Below, one piece after another: positions 44,101 through 53,076 of a DNA stretch of 64,000 bases. The translations under genes and the position numbers were made by a program. This stretch comes from JANLVJ01 sp031363945 (GTDB lineage: Bacteria; Bacteroidota; Bacteroidia; Sphingobacteriales; Sphingobacteriaceae). Location: contig JANLVJ010000084.1 in assembly GCA_031363945.1 (NCBI GenBank), positions 1-64,000 on the forward strand, given 5' to 3'. The stretch's first letter is position 1. Every line of letters begins with the position of its first letter. The notes below the pieces were generated by a model. The model made no database searches. It worked only from the letters and a program-made list of their open reading frames with translations, and was not told where the DNA came from.

Positions 44101-45225
44101 ATGAATCCGGAGGAGCAACAAGTCGAGAGCTTTTTAAAACTGGTAAAACAGTCGCGACGCGGTAAATTTAAAATCTATATCGGTATGAGTGCTGGTGTGG
44201 GTAAAACTTACCGGATGTTACAGGAAGCACATACACTGAAACGAAACGGAATCAATGTTCAGATTGGCTATATAGAAACCCATGGGCGAAAAGAAACAGA
44301 AGAACTTGTCGCAGGTATTGTTATGATTGAAAGGCGTACCCTTTTCTATAAAGGCCGTGAGCTAGAGGAAATGGACCTCCAGGCCATCTTAAATGTTGGA
44401 CCTGAAGTTGTGCTGGTGGATGAACTTGCACATACCAATATCAGCGGAAGTAAAAATGAAAAACGGTGGCAGGATGTTATTGAAATTCTAAATGCTGGTA
44501 TTTCAGTTATAAGTGCAATAAATATTCAACATATAGAGAGCCTAAATCAGGAAGTTGAACGAATAACAGGCATTGCAATAACTGAAAGAATACCAGATAA
44601 AGTATTGCAACTGGCAGATGAAGTTGTCAATATCGATCTCACTGTTGATGAATTACTTGACAGGCTAAAAGAAGGAAAAATATATAAAGCTGAAAAAATC
44701 AAACTGGCATTGACCAATTTCTTTCAGTTCGAAAGAATCATACAGCTACGTGAACTTGCTTTAAGGGAAGTTGCCCACCAGCTAGAAAGAAAGATCAATA
44801 CAGAAGTTCCAAAGACTATCAAACTTAGATCTGAACGCTTTTTGGCATGTGTGAGTACAAATGAAGATTCTGCCAAAAATATCATTCGTAAAACAGCAAG
44901 GCTTGCCTCTTATTACAATAGTTCTTTTACTGTCTTATATGTGCAAAGAGAAGCCGAAAGCGCCGATAATATCAAGTTGAGCAAACAGCGTTTTTTAATA
45001 AATAACTTCAAACTTGCCAAAGAACTTGGTGCAGAAGTGATCAGGGTGAAGAGTAATAATATTGGTGAGGCAATTTTTAAAATTGCTCAGGAACGAGAGA
45101 TCACTACTATTTGTCTTGGCAAACCTCATTTCTCCCTTATACAAATGATATTGAACACATCAGTCTTCGATCAATTGCTAAAACGTATTGGTGAGAATGA
45201 GCTTGATCTGGTAATACTTTCCTAA
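44101..45225 (+). CDS. kdpD: KdpD N-terminal sensor protein without kinase domain
   Basis: The start is the ATG at 44101, 7 bases after kdpC. The 374-residue protein contains the KdpD domain with Walker A GMSAGVGKTYRML and VLVDELAHTNISGSKNEKRW (Walker B), and a universal-stress-protein domain at about 235-374 (ERFLACVSTNEDSAKNIIRK, LGAEVIRVKSNNIGEAIFKI). E. coli KdpD is about 890 residues with membrane, GAF and histidine-kinase parts; all of these are missing here. The adjacent histidine kinase gene at 45235 probably supplies the transmitter function. Confidence 0.92.
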   Translation: MNPEEQQVESFLKLVKQSRRGKFKIYIGMSAGVGKTYRMLQEAHTLKRNGINVQIGYIETHGRKETEELVAGIVMIERRTLFYKGRELEEMDLQAILNVGPEVVLVDELAHTNISGSKNEKRWQDVIEILNAGISVISAINIQHIESLNQEVERITGIAITERIPDKVLQLADEVVNIDLTVDELLDRLKEGKIYKAEKIKLALTNFFQFERIIQLRELALREVAHQLERKINTEVPKTIKLRSERFLACVSTNEDSAKNIIRKTARLASYYNSSFTVLYVQREAESADNIKLSKQRFLINNFKLAKELGAEVIRVKSNNIGEAIFKIAQEREITTICLGKPHFSLIQMILNTSVFDQLLKRIGENELDLVILS

Positions 45226-45234
45226 ACGTAGACC

Positions 45235-46974
45235 ATGCATATCAAAACAAAATTACAATTGGGCCTGGGTTTTATATTCCTGCTGATTACCTTGATTTGT
45301 GGAATCTGTATTTATTATGTCAATACACTCGCTGGTGTTTCAAAGCTGATCATAAAAGATAATTACGAAACGATTGCTTATTCACGCAATATGCTTGTTG
45401 ATCTGAATACGCTTGACTCAATGACTCAAACCCATCGAAAAAGCGACTTTATGAAAAATCTAAAGGCTCAGGAAAATAATATTACCGAGCCTGGTGAAGC
45501 AGAAAAGACAGCACATTTACGCTTACTGGCTGAAAGATATTTTAGTATAACTGATTCTACAATCACTTCTGTTGCCCTTAACGCTGCTGATTCTCACAAG
45601 ATTACTATTTATTTAATGCAAAAGGATTTGTACGGTCTGATGGAATTAAATATGAAGGCTATTGTGCTTAAAAATCAACATGCCGAACGTACAGCGGGCA
45701 ATGCGATCATTTTTGTCAGCGTGACCTGCACCATCTGTTTTCTGCTGGCATTTACTTTTATTGTAAATTTTCCTGGTTATATAGCAAACCCTGTAAAAGA
45801 GTTGACAATGGGAATACAGGAGATTGCCAGGAAAAACTATAGTTTAAGACTTCATTATCAGGAAAATGATGAATTCGGGCAGCTAGCAGAGTCATTCAAT
45901 GAGATGGCTTATAAACTTGATGAGTTTGAACATAGCAACCTTGCAAAAATTGTTTTTGAAAAGAAACGGGTTGAGACAATCATTCGCAATATGAGTGATA
46001 TGATTATAGGCCTTGATGAAAATGATCGTATTCTCTTTGCAAATCCTGTTGCCTGTAATTTACTGGGCGTAAAAGAAATAGACATGATTACCGTTTATGC
46101 TCCAGACTTTGCACTTAAAAATGACCTGTTCAGAACACTCATCCGCGATCAGGCTGATAAAGTAATTAAGATTTTTGCTGACAATAAGGAAAGCTACTTT
46201 AGTAAAGAAACCCTGGAGATCAAAAACGCAGATACGGTATTGGGGAAAGTCATACTATTAAAAAATATTACCAAGTTTCAGGAACTCGATAAAGCGAAAA
46301 CTAATTTTATTGCGACTATTTCTCATGAACTAAAGACCCCTATTTCATCTATAAAGCTCAGCTTAAAGCTTCTTTCAGATGAAAGAATCGGACATTTAAA
46401 TCAGGAACAGCAGCAGCTGATTGGAAACATCATGGAAGACAGTCAGCGTCTGCTGACTATAACAGGAGAGCTTCTTGATCTTGCTCAGGTTGAAACAGGA
46501 CATATTCAATTAAATATACAATCAACAGACCCACAGGCAATCCTTGATTATTCACTTGAAGCAGTAAAAATTCCAGCACGACAAAAACAGGTTAATATTC
46601 AGATTGATCTGGTGCAAAACATGCCTTTGATTTTAGCAGACCAGGAGAAAACTGCCTGGGTTCTGATTAACCTATTATCAAATGCACTCAGGTACAGCCC
46701 TGAAAAAGGAAATATCATGCTTACTATAAAGGAAACTGAAAACCAGGTAGAATTCTCTGTTTTAGATTTTGGCAAAGGCATTGAAGAGCAATATCGGAAA
46801 CTCATATTTGATCGGTTTTTCAGGGTACCATCTGAAATAAACTTTGAAAAAAATGGCAGTGGTCTGGGTCTTTCGATATCGAAAGACTTTATTGAATCAC
46901 AGGGTGGATCTATCGGGGTTGAGAGCACTGTAGATCAGGGCAGCCGCTTCTGGTTTGCACTTAATAAAGCCTAG
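45235..46974 (+). CDS. HAMP-PAS sensor histidine kinase of the kdp operon
   Basis: The 579-residue kinase has membrane helices at about 8-28 and 160-180 around a helical periplasmic part. A HAMP domain follows (PGYIANPVKELTMGIQEIAR), then a PAS domain (RNMSDMIIGLDENDRILFAN). HisKA holds His364 (FIATISHELKTPISS), and the ATPase has LINLLSNALRYSP, VLDFGKGIEEQYRKLIFDRF and NGSGLGLSISKDFI. It starts 9 bases after the short kdpD, so it very likely acts with it and phosphorylates the NtrC-family regulator at 38084. The operon's last gene is followed by no clear terminator. Confidence 0.93.
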   Translation: MHIKTKLQLGLGFIFLLITLICGICIYYVNTLAGVSKLIIKDNYETIAYSRNMLVDLNTLDSMTQTHRKSDFMKNLKAQENNITEPGEAEKTAHLRLLAERYFSITDSTITSVALNAADSHKITIYLMQKDLYGLMELNMKAIVLKNQHAERTAGNAIIFVSVTCTICFLLAFTFIVNFPGYIANPVKELTMGIQEIARKNYSLRLHYQENDEFGQLAESFNEMAYKLDEFEHSNLAKIVFEKKRVETIIRNMSDMIIGLDENDRILFANPVACNLLGVKEIDMITVYAPDFALKNDLFRTLIRDQADKVIKIFADNKESYFSKETLEIKNADTVLGKVILLKNITKFQELDKAKTNFIATISHELKTPISSIKLSLKLLSDERIGHLNQEQQQLIGNIMEDSQRLLTITGELLDLAQVETGHIQLNIQSTDPQAILDYSLEAVKIPARQKQVNIQIDLVQNMPLILADQEKTAWVLINLLSNALRYSPEKGNIMLTIKETENQVEFSVLDFGKGIEEQYRKLIFDRFFRVPSEINFEKNGSGLGLSISKDFIESQGGSIGVESTVDQGSRFWFALNKA

Positions 46975-47110
46975 ATAAATTTATCAAAGAGCAGTCAGAT
47001 CCAGGCAGATCTCAGTCAGCGTCTAAAAATATCAATCTCATCGTTAAACCCTAGATAGTAATTTTGCTCTTATGTATAGGTGGCGTACTGCGACTTCTAA
47101 TCAAGATCAT

Positions 47111-47419
47111 ATGAAAAATACTATTTCCCTGGTTTTATTACTTCTTACATTAGGCCTTACCGTGACCAGTTTTGAGGGCTGCACAACAAGGCGTGCTCCG
47201 GCAAGATTTACCTGGGTTGGTAAACCAGCAAAAAATCTGGTGTATCACAATGGTCCGCCAACGACAACACGAAGTGATGATAATGGTGGGCAAATATTTA
47301 TTTATACCCAGAATCAGACTGTAAGTACACAATACGGTGCGCAGCAATCAAGAAAAAGCACTCTTTATTACGTAAACCCGTATGGTATTATCTATCACAT
47401 ACTGATTCAGAATTTATAA
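47111..47419 (+). CDS. Small exported protein, possible lipoprotein
   Basis: I choose the ATG at 47111 because it starts a signal peptide (KNTISLVLLLLTLGLTVTSF); the longer frame from 47072 adds 13 hydrophilic residues. The 102-residue precursor has a Cys in SFEGC, which is a poor lipobox since position -3 is Phe. The mature part has KPAKNLVYHNGPPTTTRSDD and QNQTVSTQYGAQQSRKSTLY. I recognise no domain. It stands alone between the kdp operon and the convergent SUF operon. Confidence 0.65.
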   Translation: MKNTISLVLLLLTLGLTVTSFEGCTTRRAPARFTWVGKPAKNLVYHNGPPTTTRSDDNGGQIFIYTQNQTVSTQYGAQQSRKSTLYYVNPYGIIYHILIQNL

Positions 47420-47479
47420 GACAGGAAGCTGAAAAAATGATCTAAGAGTCAAGATCTTTTTTGATAAGTAACGTTGGCC

Positions 47480-48307
47480 TTATTCGAAGCCGATATCAGT
47501 ATCGATATACTGTTTGTAAAGACTTTGAGATAGAACCAGACTACCTGCTAGATCTGCACTATAGTTTGGCCTTTTGACCCCTGGCAAAGCAAAAGTGTTC
47601 AGGGGTTGTTGAGCAATTAATTCAGGATTGAATTTTTTATGCCTCAGCAAGCATTCTTGTCCGTAGTTGATCAGCAAAGTCCATTGTTTTAGCTGCAAGG
47701 GTATTTTAAGTACCCAGAAGTTGCCTGAAATTTCAGGCATATACTTAAGTAAATCGTTAAAGTCAAAAGCCGTTTTTAAGAATTTCTGCCCCCACTTTTT
47801 ATAACCGTTTTTATCTTTTTCAGCCAATGAATGTGCGCATTTAAGTTCTAACTGATTAAGGTAGCGATTCAGACATTCAGTTGTCAGACTATTAAGATCA
47901 GCCACAAAGCCCTTATTTGCCTTAAATTCAGGTATACAACTATAAAATAGATCGAGTGCAGGTAAAAGAATACGCTGCTGATCACTAGTTTGCATCGCCA
48001 GCCCCTTATCTGACGAGAATACAGCATTAAGTAAAGTCATTTTTTCTGTGTCAATAAAGGATACCGTCTGAAATGAATAGCCCGCGGCGAGTAAAATTTT
48101 CCATGCCTTTTCTAATTTCCTGCTAGTTGAGCCGTACCTATGAATCAGTAAAATTGAGATCTGATCGGGTAAACTGTCTTGAACAATGTACCTGCCCTGA
48201 ACAATGTACCTGCCCTTAAGATGAGTTGCCTGGCTTTTTGATCCAAGGGCAATAATCAGGCATATTAGCAGTAAAGGTTTAATCAGAAATCCTTTATGCT
48301 GCTTCAT
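47480..48307 (-). CDS. Secreted protein of unknown function with a tandem duplication
   Basis: The 275-residue protein has a signal peptide (FLIKPLLLICLIIALGSKSQA). Just after it, GRYIVQ is repeated twice in tandem (GRYIVQGRYIVQD), encoded by an exact 18-base duplication at 48181-48216. The rest is helical, with KLEKAWKILLAAGYSFQTVS and LKYMPEISGNFWVLKIPLQL, and I recognise no family. Its ATG lies 2 bases after the upstream nuclease gene's stop, so it is probably translated from the same message. Confidence 0.7.
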   Translation of the reverse strand: MKQHKGFLIKPLLLICLIIALGSKSQATHLKGRYIVQGRYIVQDSLPDQISILLIHRYGSTSRKLEKAWKILLAAGYSFQTVSFIDTEKMTLLNAVFSSDKGLAMQTSDQQRILLPALDLFYSCIPEFKANKGFVADLNSLTTECLNRYLNQLELKCAHSLAEKDKNGYKKWGQKFLKTAFDFNDLLKYMPEISGNFWVLKIPLQLKQWTLLINYGQECLLRHKKFNPELIAQQPLNTFALPGVKRPNYSADLAGSLVLSQSLYKQYIDTDIGFE

Positions 48308-48309
48308 AT

Positions 48310-49680
48310 CTATTGAAACCAGATAATAGAAGAAGGGCTCGAGATTGAAAATTTTTGTATCAAGCGTTTACTGAATGAACTTTCATGAAGCAGTTTGACA
48401 TAATTTTTCAGACTTTCAATCGTCTGGGGTATCAGTAGAGAAGTTGGTAGATAACCCATTCCATATAATTTACCTTCAACCACAAGAATGCAGCTTTGCT
48501 GGTCTGATTCAATTCCTTTATCAATAATAGCAAATGATTGCTGGGTAGCAAGATCTTCAAGTGCCAGTATCAGTCGTAAATTATAAGATTCAACAGATTC
48601 CTGCTTCTGACAGGCACCATGACAATTACCTTTTAAAAACGCATAACAATCAGCTGAATTGCGCTGTATAAAGCAAAGTTTCGGACATAAGCTATGTTGT
48701 TGAACCAGTTTAACCAGGAAAGAATATGCTTCAGCCAGATTGAAGAAAGCCTGAACAGGAGGTAATGAAGAATTAATCTTTTCTATCCCCAAACGTTTGT
48801 AACCATTTTGATCACTAAACAGATAAAGCCCAAACTGTTGCTGCCTGTTTTTCTGAGCCTTGTTAAACTCAGGCCAGAGTCTTTTTATTTCAGCATCTTC
48901 GAAAATTGCAGCCATTAACTCTGTGCCACAACGTTCATAACTGAAAGAATGGATTTTAGCAATAAAATTTTGCTTCTGTTTGCTGACCAGGGCAGAACTA
49001 AAATGCCCGTTGACCCTTGATTTTAGGTTTTTTGCTTTCCCTACATATACCACTTTACCTTTTTGATCATGAAAGTAATAGACCCCTGGACTACTCGGTA
49101 ATGCTATAAACTGCTCAAAAGGAACATTAGGAGGAAGCTTTGTAGCTACCCTGTTTTCTTTAAGCAAACCTTTAATATATCCGCTATGGTCTTCAAGAAT
49201 CAAACGTTTAAATAGAATAGTTGTTGCTTCAGCATCACCCGCGGCACGGTGTCTGGCGATATTAGCTATACCCAGACTGGAACACAATCTTCCTAATTTA
49301 TAGGAAGGCAAACCAGGAAGTAATTTTCTACTGAGATGAACTGTACATAACTTTTTCAGGTTGAGATCATAGCCGTGGTCAGCTAGCATCGAACGAACAA
49401 ACGAGTAATCAAAATTGACATTATGCGCAATAAAGATCTTATGCTGCAGGAGCGTAAAGATTTTCATCGCCAGATCACCAAAAACAGGACTATTTTCAAC
49501 CATATCATCGGTGATACCGGTGAGGGTTTGAATAAAATAGGGAATTGGCTGCTGGGGGTTTACCAACGATTCAAAGCGTTCTACGATGTTACCATTATGT
49601 AATATGACAATAGCAATTTCGGTGATCCGGTTACCAGCAGCATAATTGCCAGTAGTTTCTATATCAACTATTGCATACAT
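48310..49680 (-). CDS. Exonuclease (DnaQ-like) fused to a GIY-YIG domain
   Basis: The 456-residue protein starts with MYAIVDIETTGNYAAGNRIT, the ExoI motif of DEDD exonucleases, followed by IFIAHNVNFDYSFVRSML (ExoII) and HRAAGDAEATTILFKRL (ExoIII). A GIY-YIG domain at about 195-280 follows: LPSSPGVYYFHDQKGKVVYV then GKAKNLKSRVNGHF. The C-terminal part has a Cys cluster (PKLCFIQRNSADCYAFLKGNCHGAC) as in UvrC/Cho relatives. Known members are the DnaQ-Cho type of repair nuclease. It lies 12 bases after the ferredoxin gene in the SUF operon direction. Confidence 0.88.
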   Translation of the reverse strand: MYAIVDIETTGNYAAGNRITEIAIVILHNGNIVERFESLVNPQQPIPYFIQTLTGITDDMVENSPVFGDLAMKIFTLLQHKIFIAHNVNFDYSFVRSMLADHGYDLNLKKLCTVHLSRKLLPGLPSYKLGRLCSSLGIANIARHRAAGDAEATTILFKRLILEDHSGYIKGLLKENRVATKLPPNVPFEQFIALPSSPGVYYFHDQKGKVVYVGKAKNLKSRVNGHFSSALVSKQKQNFIAKIHSFSYERCGTELMAAIFEDAEIKRLWPEFNKAQKNRQQQFGLYLFSDQNGYKRLGIEKINSSLPPVQAFFNLAEAYSFLVKLVQQHSLCPKLCFIQRNSADCYAFLKGNCHGACQKQESVESYNLRLILALEDLATQQSFAIIDKGIESDQQSCILVVEGKLYGMGYLPTSLLIPQTIESLKNYVKLLHESSFSKRLIQKFSISSPSSIIWFQ

Positions 49681-49692
49681 ATGGGGTATTTA

Positions 49693-50010
49693 TTAGCCAA
49701 GTATCTGTACTGTGATTCCATCAACTTCATCATTTATCCGAATCTGACATGAAAGGCGGCTATTTGGTTTTAATACTGGCAGCATATCAAGCATTTCAAG
49801 TTCAGCATCGTTTGGGGCAGAAAGCTGATCATGCCCGACAATTACATCAACGTGGCAGGTTGCACATAATGCCATACCTCCGCAGGATGCCTCAATTTCA
49901 TAGCCAGAGGCCTTCATAGCCTCCATCAGGCTTAAATTAATTCCAGTGGGTACTTCCAATGGTTTCAGACTGCCATCGAAATCAATGACATTAACAGTTA
50001 TAAGGTCCAT
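49693..50010 (-). CDS. [2Fe-2S] ferredoxin
   Basis: The 105-residue protein has the plant-type binding loop CGGMALCATCHVDV plus a fourth cysteine in RLSCQIRI, so four ligands in the C-x5-C-x2-C...C pattern. It carries electrons in the cytoplasm. Its start codon directly abuts the stop of the ferredoxin-NADP reductase gene (50008-50013), so the two are co-translated and probably partner proteins. Confidence 0.93.
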   Translation of the reverse strand: MDLITVNVIDFDGSLKPLEVPTGINLSLMEAMKASGYEIEASCGGMALCATCHVDVIVGHDQLSAPNDAELEMLDMLPVLKPNSRLSCQIRINDEVDGITVQILG

Positions 50011-51015
50011 TTAAAAAGATTCAATTCCGTTAACGGTAGTATATTTAAGGTTTACCCGCTTATCGGGATATATGTATTTGTAAGCACCGTGGGCCATTAA
50101 TGCAGCTTCATGAAAACCACATAAAATGAGCTTTAACTTACCAGGATATGTATTGATATCTCCAATAGCAAAAACACCAGGTATATCAGTCGCAAAATCA
50201 TGGGTATTTACTGTTATTGCATTTTTTTCAAGGCTAAGTTTCCAATTTTCTATTGGCCCCAATTTGGGGCTCAAACCAAATAGTGGAATAAAATAGTCTG
50301 CAGCATATTCAGTTTTTATACCACTCGCATCATCGACTGTAATTGACTGTATATGTCCTTCGCCACTTAAAGCTGAAACCTGGGAATTAAGTAAAAGAGT
50401 TAGTTTTTTCTGGTCATGCAGTACCTGCACTTTATGGGCCGAATCAGGTGCACCTCTGAATGATGACCCTCTGTGAACAAGGATGACTTCTGAGCCAAGT
50501 GAACATAAATGAATAGCCCAATCTAGTGCTGAATCTCCGCCTCCAGCAATTAATACCTTTTTACCTGTATAGAGATTCGGGTCTTTTATGAAGTAATGAA
50601 CACCCTTATTTTCATAAGTAGCCAAATTTTCCAGTTCTGGTTTTCTGGGTTCGAAACACCCAAGACCTGCCGCAATTGCAATAGTTTTGGCATGAATTTC
50701 AGTCTGGTCCGAGGTCATAACGATGAATGAACCATCATCAAGCTTTGTGAAACTTTCTATTCTTTCACCCAGAGTATAACCAGGTTTAAATGGTTCAATT
50801 TGCTTTTCAAGGTTATCAATCAGTTCATGTGCAAGAACAGAGGGGTAACCTGGGATATCATAAATTGGCTTTTTCGGATAAATTTCTGCTAGTTGCCCCC
50901 CAATCTGCGGCAAGACATCAACTATATGACAACGTAATTTTAAAAGACCGGCTTCAAAAACGGCAAAAAGACCAACTGGTCCTGCGCCTACTATACAAAT
51001 GTCTGTTTCAATCAT
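50011..51015 (-). CDS. Ferredoxin--NADP reductase, thioredoxin-reductase-like type
   Basis: The 334-residue flavoprotein has the FAD-binding start ICIVGAGPVGLFAVFEAGLL, then QIGGQLAEIYPKKPIYDIPG, a second GxGxxA site (KVLIAGGGDSALDWAIHL) for NADPH, and a C-terminal FAD motif IPGVFAIGDINTYPGKLKL. There is no CxxC active-site pair, so it is not a thioredoxin reductase. It reduces the adjacent ferredoxin with NADPH. It follows the DUF59 protein gene by 29 bases in the SUF operon. Confidence 0.9.
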   Translation of the reverse strand: MIETDICIVGAGPVGLFAVFEAGLLKLRCHIVDVLPQIGGQLAEIYPKKPIYDIPGYPSVLAHELIDNLEKQIEPFKPGYTLGERIESFTKLDDGSFIVMTSDQTEIHAKTIAIAAGLGCFEPRKPELENLATYENKGVHYFIKDPNLYTGKKVLIAGGGDSALDWAIHLCSLGSEVILVHRGSSFRGAPDSAHKVQVLHDQKKLTLLLNSQVSALSGEGHIQSITVDDASGIKTEYAADYFIPLFGLSPKLGPIENWKLSLEKNAITVNTHDFATDIPGVFAIGDINTYPGKLKLILCGFHEAALMAHGAYKYIYPDKRVNLKYTTVNGIESF

Positions 51016-51044
51016 TCTGAAAAAATGCGAAAAAATTTAAATTT

Positions 51045-51362
51045 TTATAAGAAACCCAGGGTTAGCTTAGCTTCTTCGGTCATCATCTCCTGAGACCATG
51101 GCGGTTCAAAAATAACATCAACCTTAACTTCCTTTACTTCTTCAATCTCTTTAATACGGGCAGCAACATCAACAGGAATCTGCTCTGCAGCAAAACAGCT
51201 GGGAGCTGTCAGGGTCATATTTACCTGAACATTATTATCATCATCGATTTCAATGCCGTAGATGAGGCCCAATTCATAAACATCAACAGGAATTTCAGGA
51301 TCATAGACCAGCTTGATAGCTTCAATTACCTTTTGTTCCATTTCAAGTACTCGCAACATCAT
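51045..51362 (-). CDS. SUF-associated DUF59/MIP18-like protein (SufT-like)
   Basis: The 105-residue protein has IKLVYDPEIPVDVYELGLIY, the DPE core of the MIP18/DUF59 family, and TLTAPSCFAAEQIPVDVAAR with the conserved cysteine. Homologues help place iron-sulfur clusters on target proteins. Its ATG overlaps the sufE stop codon in the sequence ATGATG/TGA, so translation is coupled. The first residues MMLRVLEM may be shorter in reality if a later Met is used. Confidence 0.88.
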   Translation of the reverse strand: MMLRVLEMEQKVIEAIKLVYDPEIPVDVYELGLIYGIEIDDDNNVQVNMTLTAPSCFAAEQIPVDVAARIKEIEEVKEVKVDVIFEPPWSQEMMTEEAKLTLGFL

Positions 51363-51808
51363 GATTTTTGAGAATTGGTATTTTGGATTTGAAAAGCGAG
51401 ACCAAAAAGTTTCATTTGTTTTATCATTGACAACAGGCCGTTTGAACGTGTAGGTGATAGGTGTTGCTGTAACCCGATTTCATCAATAAAATGCAAATTT
51501 GCTTCAACGATCTCTTTAGGTGTATGCCCACTTAAAACCTTCACAATCAAACTAACGAGCCCTTTTGTAATGATGGCATCGCTATCGGCAGTAAAAATCA
51601 CCTTACTATCAATTTGCTCAGCATGCAACCATACCCTTGATTGGCACCCCTTTATGATATTATCATCAGTTTTAAACTGCTCATCGATCTGTGGAAGTTC
51701 CTTACCCAACTGAATAATAAGTTCATATTTATCCATCCAGTTATCGAAAATACTAAAATCTTCAACCAGTAATGATTGAATTTCCTCAATAGGTGCTGTA
51801 TCTGTCAT
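51359..51808 (-). CDS. sufE: SufE, sulfur-transfer partner of SufS
   Basis: The 149-residue protein has the cysteine in DNIIKGCQSRVWL, which receives persulfide sulfur, plus FTADSDAIITKGLVSLIVKV and TRSNGLLSMIKQM near the end. It takes sulfur from SufS and passes it on to the SufBCD scaffold. It starts at the last base of sufS, so translation is coupled. Confidence 0.93.
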   Translation of the reverse strand: MTDTAPIEEIQSLLVEDFSIFDNWMDKYELIIQLGKELPQIDEQFKTDDNIIKGCQSRVWLHAEQIDSKVIFTADSDAIITKGLVSLIVKVLSGHTPKEIVEANLHFIDEIGLQQHLSPTRSNGLLSMIKQMKLFGLAFQIQNTNSQKS

Positions 51809-53064
51809 TAACTTAACATGGTAATGGCCTTCCTGATTCCTTTATCAAGACGGTAGATTTCTTCTTCTGAATTATAGAAACAAAATGACGCACGAACAGT
51901 TCCAGGAATGCCCAAAAAGTCCATAATCGGTTGAGTACAATGGTGACCCGTACGAACAGCAATTCCTAACTGGTCTAGAATTACGCCCACATCATATGGA
52001 TGTACACCTTTCACATTAAATGATACGATACTTGCCTTATTGGCAGACGTACCAATTAATTCAACACCTTCAATCTGACTCAGTGCATATGTTGATTTTT
52101 CTAGTAGTACTTGTTCAGCCTTCTCGATATTATCCATCCCAAGATTCATGAGATAGGTAATGGCAGCACTCAAACCAATACCACCTGCAATATGAGGTGT
52201 GCCAGCTTCAAATTTAAAAGGCAATTCATTATAGGTAGTTTTGGTAAAGCTTACTGTTTTAATCATCTCACCCCCACCTTTCCAGGGTGGCATAGCTTCA
52301 AGCAATTTCTCTTTACCATATAGAACTCCAAAACCAGTGGGTCCAAGAATTTTATGTGCCGAGAAAGTAAAGAAATCACAATCCAGAGCCTGAACATCAA
52401 TAGTTTGGTGCGCAATTGACTGGGCACCATCAAGTAGTACCGGAATGTTTAGTGCATGAGCAGCATCAATCATTTCTTTCACCGGATTGATTGTACCTAG
52501 AGAATTTGAGATGTGACTGATAGCCACCAGACAAACTGATTCATCGAGCAGTTTGTAAAACTCTTCAATTACCAGCTCACCCGTATGATTCATCGGGATA
52601 ACAACAAGTTCGGCTTCATACTGCTCACAAGCAAGCTGCCATGGAACAATATTTGAATGGTGCTCAAGAGCTGAAATCAGAATTTTACCCCCTTTTTTGA
52701 GAAACTTTCTTGAAAAAGATGATGCCACCAGATTGATGCTATCTGTTGTTCCACTGGTAAAAATAACTTCAGATAAACTACGGGCATTGATAAAATCACG
52801 AACCTTAACTCTGCAGGCTTCATAGGCCTCAGTTGCTGTCGCACTCAGATAATGAACGCCACGGTGAATATTGGCGTTCTCATACTTGTAATAATTATCT
52901 ATAGCCTCAATTACCTGTAACGGCTTTTGAGAAGTTGCGGCATTATCAAGATATATAAGTGGATTTCCATGAACCTTAGTTGATAAAATAGGAAAGTCCT
53001 TTCTGATTTCTTCAACCGTAGGAAAATTATTTAAAACAATTAATTCATGAATGTTTGCTGACAT
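51808..53064 (-). CDS. sufS: SufS, cysteine desulfurase (class II)
   Basis: The 418-residue pyridoxal-phosphate enzyme has YLDNAATSQKPLQVI, LISALEHHSNIVPWQ, VLLDGAQSIAHQ, the PLP lysine in FFTFSAHKILGPTGFG, and the catalytic cysteine in VRTGHHCTQPIMDFLG. It removes sulfur from cysteine and forms a persulfide for SufE. It sits 12 bases after sufD in the operon. Length and motifs are normal. Confidence 0.96.
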   Translation of the reverse strand: MSANIHELIVLNNFPTVEEIRKDFPILSTKVHGNPLIYLDNAATSQKPLQVIEAIDNYYKYENANIHRGVHYLSATATEAYEACRVKVRDFINARSLSEVIFTSGTTDSINLVASSFSRKFLKKGGKILISALEHHSNIVPWQLACEQYEAELVVIPMNHTGELVIEEFYKLLDESVCLVAISHISNSLGTINPVKEMIDAAHALNIPVLLDGAQSIAHQTIDVQALDCDFFTFSAHKILGPTGFGVLYGKEKLLEAMPPWKGGGEMIKTVSFTKTTYNELPFKFEAGTPHIAGGIGLSAAITYLMNLGMDNIEKAEQVLLEKSTYALSQIEGVELIGTSANKASIVSFNVKGVHPYDVGVILDQLGIAVRTGHHCTQPIMDFLGIPGTVRASFCFYNSEEEIYRLDKGIRKAITMLS

Positions 53065-53076
53065 GATGACAAATTT

